A stretch of 64,000 nt of DNA, taken from positions 62,001-126,000 of the forward strand of contig JAVXUO010001184.1 in NCBI GenBank assembly GCA_033065855.1, given 5' to 3'. The number at the start of each line of letters is the position of its first letter. Position 1 is the stretch's first letter. The stretch comes from Escallonia rubra (lineage: Eukaryota > Streptophyta > Magnoliopsida > Escalloniales > Escalloniaceae). Positions 56,773 to 64,000 of the stretch are shown here, piece after piece. A program made the position numbers and the translations under genes. Below the pieces are notes generated by a model, which had not been told where the DNA came from, made no database searches, and worked only from the letters and a program-made list of their open reading frames with translations.

Positions 56773-57746
56773 GTTGAAGGGCGAGGTATATAAAAAGAAA
56801 GAGGCATGTGATAGCAAGTTTTAAAATAGTAGAAAATCCAAAATGATTGCTTCGCAAAGCTTTTTCTCGATGGCTAATGAAAATTTTGGATGGTCGTGGA
56901 TTGATGAACCAGATCATAGATAAATTTTATATTAAACGTTTAAAGCTCTAGTCAATTGAAACGATTCTGGATGGTTGAGGCCAATGATCCGTAATATCAA
57001 AGAATTTTTCATATAAATAGTAATTTTTTACCTGATGACAAGATTTAAAAAAAAAAAATTCATGTCATTTTGGAATGCGACATTGTGTCCTAAAACTCGA
57101 AGTCGCGATCATTAAAGCTAGAACATGCCTACTTTCAGCGCTGCGGTTACTGGAGCATCACAAAATGGAAGAAAGGTGGATCGCTCTCTCTACTTTTTTA
57201 TTTTTTTTTTCGTATTTATAAATGTCGAAAGCAAAATATTAATCGAGACCAAAGTATTAACTTCAGGTACACGTATCTGCCTCCTTAACAAGCTCAGTAG
57301 CTTGTATCCCATAACAGACATGATATCTCTGGTGAGAGTCCTGCAGTGAGAGTCTCATTTTGTCGCTAAAATATTTATTAAAAATAGAGTTCAAATGATA
57401 AAAAATGAAATTCAAATGTTACTTCCCAAACTCTTGTTTCCTTGTTTTATTTAGATTGCCTTCTCTTTAATATCATTTTTCTCAACACTCCTTTGGACTA
57501 CCAGCAACTATAAATTGTGCTTGTTATTTCCGGTTTTCCCTCATCCTTTTAATAAGGGACAAATGTTAGTGGACATAGCCTTTAGCACTAAGGTTGTAAT
57601 TTAAAAAAACAAATGAAGTATGGAGTTATAATGTTGGGCATTTCATATGTCTCTTCAAAGTTGTTTTTAAAGCAACATGACTCTTTGTCATTTCAACGCA
57701 CGTTAAAAAATAACTTTTGTAAAGGAATTGTTAATTTTTTTGCACG

Positions 57747-58210
57747 TAGGGCTGTAAATGAACTGAGCTATTCACGAACGGCTCATGGTTCGTTCTCCTT
57801 AGAACTCGTTTGTGTTCGTTCGTATAATATACGAACAGAACATGAACAAGTTTCTAGAGCTCGTTTATTAAACGAGACGAACATGAACACTCTAAAATAT
57901 TCGCGAATGTGTTCACGAATAACTTGTTTCAATAATAAATTAATTATAATATATTTTAAATATACCATTTACATAAATCATATATATTAAAGTTTAAACT
58001 TATAGGCCATAGAATCAATTAGCCCAAAACTAACTTCAAGCCCATTTAAACACAGCCCATGTGATATATATAATAAACCCCAAGTCCATCCCTAATTGTT
58101 AACCCATTTAAAAACCTTAACAAGAAAACCCTAACTTAGATTTCTCTCAATCAGCCGCCCCTCTCCACCTTTCTGCCTCTTTCTCTCTCTCGGCACACCC
58201 ACGTTTCTAG

Positions 58211-58244
<34 letters not shown>

Positions 58245-58756
58245 GCGTCACACACGGATACATAACAGAGACCTCTCACCATCTCTCACCCTCACATACA
58301 CGCACGCACACATTACATATTGACGGCGGAGTAATGACAACTTCCGATCTTATGCCAGAGCCATCAAAAACATCAGATCTGGAATCCGGCATCCTCTTCG
58401 TTCAAATGATCGTCAAGATTCATCTCCAAATCCACTCAATATTATCAAATTCGTCGAAGGAGGGTCTCAATCTGTGAGTCGTTTGTAGCACGGTGGTCGA
58501 AATTGGTAGTTCAGATTTGTAATTGCGATTCCATCTTGACTTCTTGAATGGAATTTGAAGCTTGAACTCGGTTCGCATGGTTAAACGAACGAGCCGAGTC
58601 GATCCTGAGTTATGTGGTGACGAACTCGAGCCGAGTTCAAACATCAAGATTTCTGCTCTTAACGAACACGAGCCGAGCCCAAACATGTATGAAAATATAC
58701 GAATCGAGTTCGAACACGCCCTTGTTCGGCTCGAACTCGGTTCCTACACACCCATA
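57747..58756. mobile_element. 1.0-kb hAT-like non-autonomous element, proximal copy
   Basis: Left end TAGGGCTGTAAATGAAC and right end (other strand) TATGGGTGTGTAGGAAC form terminal inverted repeats. They are flanked by a perfect 8-bp duplication TTTGCACG at 57739-57746 and 58757-58764. Subterminal zones are full of GAACGA/CGAACTCG and GAGCCGAG words in both orientations. The interior has a leader-like CT microsatellite (58195-58245) and an ATG (58334) followed by a short frame with no recognised product, possibly captured gene sequence. Confidence 0.85.
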
Positions 58757-59494
58757 TTTGCACGTAGCTCCAAATGCTTCCGTAGGGAGTTGGCTATTAC
58801 TTTTTCTTCTTTTACCAAAGCAATTGCAAATGAGGTAATAGCAATAGCAGCAACAACAATAGCGAAAAATAATATTTTTATTTGATTTTTTTTTATTATT
58901 ATTTTTTGTCGGAAAAGGAACTTTAGAAGCAATCGTTAGCTTTTTAGCTATATATGCAAAAATGAAATAGCATATAAAGTGATAGGAATAGTAAATTCTA
59001 AATAAAACTAATAATGACAATAACAACTCATGTGTATTAAGGTTTATATTAACAACAACAGCCACTAAAAAGAGAGTAAAAGATATATAAAAATGAGGGA
59101 TAAGACTATACTATACATCAAGGCCTACTTAGAGGTTTATATTAACAACAGCCAAACAATTTTGGATCGTTGAGGCCAATGATCCGTGACATTAAAGAAT
59201 TTTTTTATATATAAATAATTATTTTCCTAACGACAAGATTTAAAAAATATAAATTTTCATGTCATTTTGAAATGTGACATTGTTTGTCCTAAAACTTGAA
59301 GTCGATCATCAAAACCAGAACATTTTTCTCAAGTTTCAAGAATTTCACGACTTTGACCATTTTCAGTGCCACGGTTACGGGAGCATCACAAGATGGAAGA
59401 AAGGTGGATCGCTCTCTCAACTTTTTCATTTTTAATATTTATAAATGTCGAAAACAAAATACTAGTCAGAGACCAAAGTTACTAACTTGTGGTA

Positions 59495-59596
59495 CTTAAT
59501 CTTCTTTACATGTTTCTTGAGCTGCCAGTAATTAACGAAGGCATCCTTCCATTCTGGAATAAGCTGCGCTTCCAGCTCTTTTGAGAACTTCACCAT
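59495..59596 (-). pseudogene. Truncated PHO1 exon 1 (second copy)
   Basis: The minus-strand ATG at 59596 opens the first 34 codons of PHO1, [20 protein letters not shown] then [14 protein letters not shown], identical to the gene, and then breaks off at 59495 into unrelated sequence. It is preceded by a full duplicate of the PHO1 leader and TATA region. It cannot encode PHO1 because the rest of the SPX and the EXS domains are missing. Confidence 0.92.
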
Positions 59597-60634
59597 GCTG
59601 GGAGAAGTTTGAAAGAAGAGTTTAGAGGTACGGGAGTTATGAAGAGGGGTTTATATATAGTTGAAGGGCGAGGTATATAAAAAGAAAGAGGCATGTGATA
59701 GCAAGTTTTAAAATAGTAGAAAATCCAAAATGATTGCTTCGCAAAGCTTTTTCTCGATGGCTAATGAAAATTTTGGATGGTCGTGGATTGATGAACCAGA
59801 TCATAGATAAATTTTATATTAAACGTTTAAAGCTCTAGTCAATTGAAACGATTCTGGATGGTTGAGGCCAATGATCCGTAATATCAAAGAATTTTTCATA
59901 TAAATAGTATTTTTTTACCTGATGACAAGATTTAAAAAAAAAAAAATTCATGTCATTTTGGAATGCGACATTGTGTCCTAAAACTCGAAGTCGCGATCAT
60001 TAAAGCTAGAACATGCCTACTTTCAGCGCTGCGGTTACTAGAGCATCACAAAATGGAAGAAAGGTGGATCGCTCTCTCTACTTTTTTATTTTTTTTTTCG
60101 TATTTATAAATGTCGAAAGCAAAATATTAATCGAGACCAAAGTATTAACTTCAGGTACACGTATCTGCCTCCTTAACAAGCTCAGTAGCTTGTATCCCAT
60201 AACAGACATGATATCTCTGGTGAGAGTCCTGCAGTGAGAGTCTCATTTTGTCGCTAAAATATTTATTAAAAATAGAGTTCAAATGATAAAAAATGAAATT
60301 CAAATGTTACTTCCCAAACTCTTGTTTCCTTGTTTTATTTAGATTGCCTTCTCTTTAATATCATTTTTCTCAACACTCCTTTGGACTACCAGCAACTATA
60401 AATTGTGCTTGTTATTTCCGGTTTTCCCTCATCCTTTTAATAAGGGACAAATGTTAGTGGACATAGCCTTTAGCACTAAGGTTGTAATTTAAAAAAACAA
60501 ATGAAGTATGGAGTTATAATGTTGGGCATTTCATCTGTCTCTTCAAAGTTGTTTTTAAAGCAACATGACTCTTTGTCATTTCAACGCACGTTAAAAAATA
60601 ACTTTTGTAAAGGAATTGTTAATTTTTTTGCACG

Positions 60635-61642
60635 TAGGGCTGTAAATGAACTGAGCTATTCACGAACGGCTCATGGTTCGTTCTCCTTAGAACTCGTTCG
60701 TGTTCGTTCGAATAATATACGAACAGAACATGAACAAGTTTCTAGAGCTCATTTATTAAACGAGCCGAACATGAACACTCTAAAATATTCGCGAATGTGT
60801 TCACGAATAACTTGTTTCAATAATAAATTAATTATAATATATTTTAAATATACCATTTACATAAATCATATATATAAAAGTTTAAACTTATAGGCCATAG
60901 AATCAATTAGCCCAAAACTAACTTCAAGCCCATTTAAACACAGCCCATGTGATATATATAATAAACCCCAAGTTCATCCCTAATTGTTAACCCATTTAAA
61001 AACCTTAACAAGAAAACCCTAACTTAGATTTCTCTCAATCAGCCGCCCCTCTCCACCTTTCTGCCTCTTTCTCTCTCTCTCGGCACACCCACGTTTCTAG
61101 CTCTCTCTCTCTCTCTTTTCTCTCTCTCTCGCGTCACACACGTATACATAACAGAGACCTCTCACCATCTCTCACCCTCACATACACGCACGCACACATT
61201 ACATATTGACGGCGGAGTAATGACAACTTCCGATCTTATGCCAGAGCCATCAAAAACATCAGATCTGGAATCCGGCATCCTCTTCGTTCAAATGATCGTC
61301 AAGATTCATCTCCAAATCCACTCAATATTATCAAATTCGTCGAAGGAGGGTCTCAATCTGTGAGTCGTTTGTAGCACGGTGGTCGGAATTGGTAGTTCAG
61401 ATTTGTAATTGCGATTCCATCTTGACTTCTTGAACGGAATTTGAAGCTTGAACTCGGTTCGCATGGTTAAACGAACGAGCCGAGTCGATCCTGAGTTATG
61501 TGGTGACGAACTCGAGCCGAGTTCAAACATCAAGATTTCTGCTCTTAACGAACACGAGCCGAGCCCAAACATGTATGAAAATATACGAATCGAGTTCGAA
61601 CACGCCCTTGTTCGGCTCGAACTCGGTTCCTACACACCCATA
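60635..61642. mobile_element. 1.0-kb hAT-like non-autonomous element, distal copy
   Basis: The same element as at 57747-58756, with the same ends and the same TTTGCACG flanks. It was copied as passenger in the tandem duplication rather than by a second transposition. Confidence 0.85.
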
Positions 61643-61822
61643 TTTGCACGTAGCTCCAAATGCTTCCGTTGGGAGTTGGCTATTACTTTTTCTTCTTTTA
61701 CCAAAGCAATTACAAATGAGGTAATAGCAATAGCAGCAACAACAATAGCGAAAAATAATATTTTTATATGATTTTTTTTATTATTATTTTTTGTCGGAAA
61801 AGGAACTTTAGAAGCAATCGTT

Positions 61823-62026
61823 AGCTTTTTAGCTATATATGCAAAAATGAAATAGCATATAAAGTGATAGGAATAGTAAATTCTAAATAAAACTAATAAT
61901 GACAATAACAACTCATGTGTATTAAGCTTTTTAGCTATATATGCAAAAATGAAATAGCATATAAAGTGATAGGAATAGTAAATTCTAAATAAAACTAATA
62001 ATGACAATAACAACTCATGTGTATTA
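61823..62026. repeat. 102-bp tandem duplication
   Basis: Two adjacent, apparently identical units from AGCTTTTTAGCTATATATGC to CAACTCATGTGTATTA. Only one unit is present at the equivalent place in the proximal copy, so this arose after the larger duplication. Confidence 0.92.
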
Positions 62027-62339
62027 AGGTTTATATTAACAACAACAGCCACTAAAAAGAGAGTAAAAGATATATAAAAATGAGGGATAAGACTATACTA
62101 TACATCAAGGCCTACTTAGAGGTTTATATTAACAACAGCCAAACAATTTTGGATCGTTGAGGCCAATGATCCGTGACATTAAAGAATTTTTTTATATATA
62201 AATAGTTATTATTTTCCTAACGACAAGATTTAAAAAAAAATAAATTATCATGTCATTTTTGAATGTGACATTCTTTGTCCTAAAACTTGAAGTCGATCAT
62301 CAAAACCAGAACATTTTTCTCAAGTTTCGAGAATTTCAC

Positions 62340-63403
62340 AAGTGGTGTATATAAATACAGCTACATGTAAATGACAAAGATATATCCCAGAAATCAATAC
62401 CATTTTAACACACATTCTATCCTGATTGGTAAATTTGTATCTCGAGTTCGTACGTCCTTTTGCAATGAAATTTAACAAGCATGAACTATGTGTTACTAAA
62501 GAGCCAAGATTGGTTCCTTATCACAAACACATAATGAGTTATGTTCCACTTTTTAAACAAAAAGAGTCACATCCACATACCGTGAAATGAAAACAAATTT
62601 ATAGAAACTTTTGGGTACTCTCCATGCACAAAGTAAAGTGAAGAAAATTAAACTGCTTATTGCTTCCATGTCGAGAAAGAACGAGATGGCGAGCCATGGT
62701 ATCATGGCATTCAACAATATCTCAAAACCAATTGCAGGCTGCGTAGCCTCGTAAAGTCGCTCCCTAATTGCAAAAGCAATTGTAGGCTTAAAAGTCGAAG
62801 TTCAATCAATTTTTATTAAGGGACATCATATGCGGGAAATAAAAAAATTACATTACTTTAGAACGGAACACGGGGAGGGTTGATGAATCTGAGACCTGGA
62901 TGCTGAATGACAATTAAACACAATTTGCAAGAGTAAAAGATAGATCCAAAGAGGTGCCGCAGAGCATATCTGTAAGTACCAGTTGGCACTGAAGTCCAAA
63001 AGAGATCTAAGAGTTACCAATATCCTACTGAGGGACAAACTATTGGAGATAAGTGGAGGGGGAAATTTACAGAACAAACTACAATACCAAGCATTTTCTG
63101 TGGGATGAAATGTTGGAAAGGTTATCAACAAGATGCGGCTGAAATGTTTCATAAAACCAAAAAGGAATTGGATCAAAGCTATATAAACTTGGCAACTTCT
63201 AAGAAGGAATAAACTGGAGGACGGATCGATTCAGATGATCTAAAAACATAAAACATATACGCAAAAATGTTGCAGGAAGAGAGATATGATCAGTATTTTT
63301 TGCAAGTAATGCTGAAGTCAGAGGAAGACTAAATACTGCATGGGCAAGAATAACCATAATGGCCAACGGGGTTCATGTAGCCGAACCATGTTGGATAGGG
63401 CAT
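62340..63403. other. Spacer with a Gypsy remnant; no gene recognised
   Basis: 62450-62730 on the plus strand is a diverged Gypsy pol remnant (MKFNKHELCVTKEPRLVPYH, then MASHGIMAFNNI-type residues) homologous to the minus-strand fragment at 45285-45560. The remainder to 63403 shows no recognised feature; a 107-codon minus frame at 62853-63176 has no family resemblance. Confidence 0.5.
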
Positions 63404-64000
63404 TGCAGAGTGCCCGAGTAGAGTGCCCGTGCACAATCCGAGCAGAGTGCCCGTGCACAATCCGAGCAGACTGCCCGTGCACATTCCGAGCAGAGTACCC
63501 GAGCAGATTGCCCGAGCAGATTGCCCGAGCAGAGTGCCCGTGCAGAGTGCCTGAGCAGATTGCCCGTTCAGAGTGCCCGTGCAGAGTGCCCGTGCACAAT
63601 CCGAGCAGAGTGCCCGAGCAGAGTGCCCGTGCAGAGTGCCCGTGCACAATCCGAGCAGATTGCCCGTGCAGAGTGCTCGTGCAGAGTGCCCGAGCAGAGA
63701 GCCCGAGCAGAGTGCCCGAGCACAATCCGAGCAGAGTGCCCGAGCAGAATGCCCGAGCAGAGTCCCGTGCACAATCTGAGCAGAATGCCAGAGCACAATC
63801 CAAGCAGAGTGCCCGAGTAGTTAGCCCGAGCAGAGTGCCCGTGCACAATCCGAGCAGAGTGCCCAAGCACAATCCGAGCAGATTGCCCGAGCAGAGTGTA
63901 AGCACAATATGCTCGACCAGACATCCCGAGCAGGATTTCCGACCAGGATGCCCGACCATGTCTCCCGAGCAGGATCTCCGACCAGAGATCCCGACCAGGA
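63404..64000. repeat. GC-rich tandem array running off the window edge
   Basis: Direct repeats of GAGCAGAGTGCCCG, GTGCACAATCCGAGCAGA and CCCGAGCAGATTG words are spaced 13-30 bp, changing towards the end to GACCAGGATGCCCGACC. CCCGAGCAGAGTG is an exact 13-mer shared, in reverse complement, with the palindromic units of the Tat arrays at 21.1-21.3 and 24.1-24.4 kb. It is probably the 3' repeat region of another Tat-type element that continues to the right. Open frames on both strands here are repeat artefacts. Confidence 0.9.

Larger units (their letters stand above)
56608..59348. repeat. Tandem duplication, proximal copy (PHO1 exon 1 start, promoter, upstream region)
   Basis: From CTTAATCTTCTTTACATG inside PHO1 exon 1 through the promoter and a hAT-like element to GAATTTCAC, this stretch recurs at 59495-62339 at an offset of 2886-2888 bp over most of its length. 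By eye it is about 99% identical, with a few substitutions and short length differences in runs. The bases at 59349-59494 are an older partial copy of 57126-57275 and have no counterpart after the distal copy. Confidence 0.95.
59495..62339. repeat. Tandem duplication, distal copy
   Basis: Second copy of 56608-59348. It adds one private 102-bp tandem repeat (61823-61924 and 61925-62026). After GAATTTCAC at 62339 the sequence diverges completely from the proximal copy, fixing the right breakpoint. Confidence 0.95.

Noticed and set aside
62853-63176. 107-codon minus-strand frame as a possible gene
   Set aside because: No motif, signal or neighbouring exon supports it.
63318-63959. 213-codon minus-strand frame (LLGLCTGTLHGHSARAL-type repeats)
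   Set aside because: Artefact of the window-edge tandem array.

Overview
The window is nuclear DNA from a flowering plant, probably a eudicot. The evidence is the intron-rich host genes (a PHO1 phosphate exporter and the start of a SNF5/BSH gene), AT-rich spacers, and a dense load of plant-type transposons (Tat and chromovirus Ty3/Gypsy, Ty1/Copia, a TRIM, CACTA, MULE, hAT-like and other TIR elements). No rRNA, tRNA, CRISPR or bacterial-type operon was recognised.

Layout. 0-13 kb: AT-rich spacer, a TIR element, a broken chromovirus fragment (3.9-5.8 kb), a GT-rich block, then the first three coding exons of a SNF5/BSH-like gene on the minus strand (10.36 to 8.07 kb), followed upstream by two GGGCCGG-rich non-autonomous elements. 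13.4-17.5 kb: a CACTA element with a perfect CTA target duplication, inserted in a decayed MULE transposase. 19.9-30.6 kb: a young, almost whole Tat-lineage Ty3/Gypsy element with 445-bp LTRs and a perfect ACGCC target duplication. It carries gag and pol on the minus strand and a separate TATA-equipped antisense gene on the plus strand, bracketed by two arrays of palindromic repeats. 31.1-32.2 kb: a long-TIR element. 32.6-45.6 kb: a nest in which a Copia element split the integrase region of an older Gypsy element and was then split by a 5.4-kb hAT-like element. That last element holds a sucrose-transporter gene fragment, three GC-rich tandem arrays and an LTR-like promoter block.

46.8-56.7 kb holds the main host gene, a complete 15-exon PHO1 gene on the minus strand. 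I could place every exon with in-phase GT-AG junctions; the predicted product is 789 aa. An LTR fragment sits about 200 bp beyond its stop codon and a TRIM lies in intron 4. Its promoter, leader and first 34 codons are present a second time in a recent tandem duplication (56.6-59.3 kb and 59.5-62.3 kb), each copy carrying the same 1-kb hAT-like element with an 8-bp target duplication.

The last 600 bases are a GC-rich array sharing an exact 13-mer with the Tat palindromic repeats, so another element of that group probably begins at the right edge. The most unusual structures are the antisense gene with its palindromic arrays inside the Tat element, and the duplicated PHO1 5' region. All comparisons were made by eye; no database search was run.
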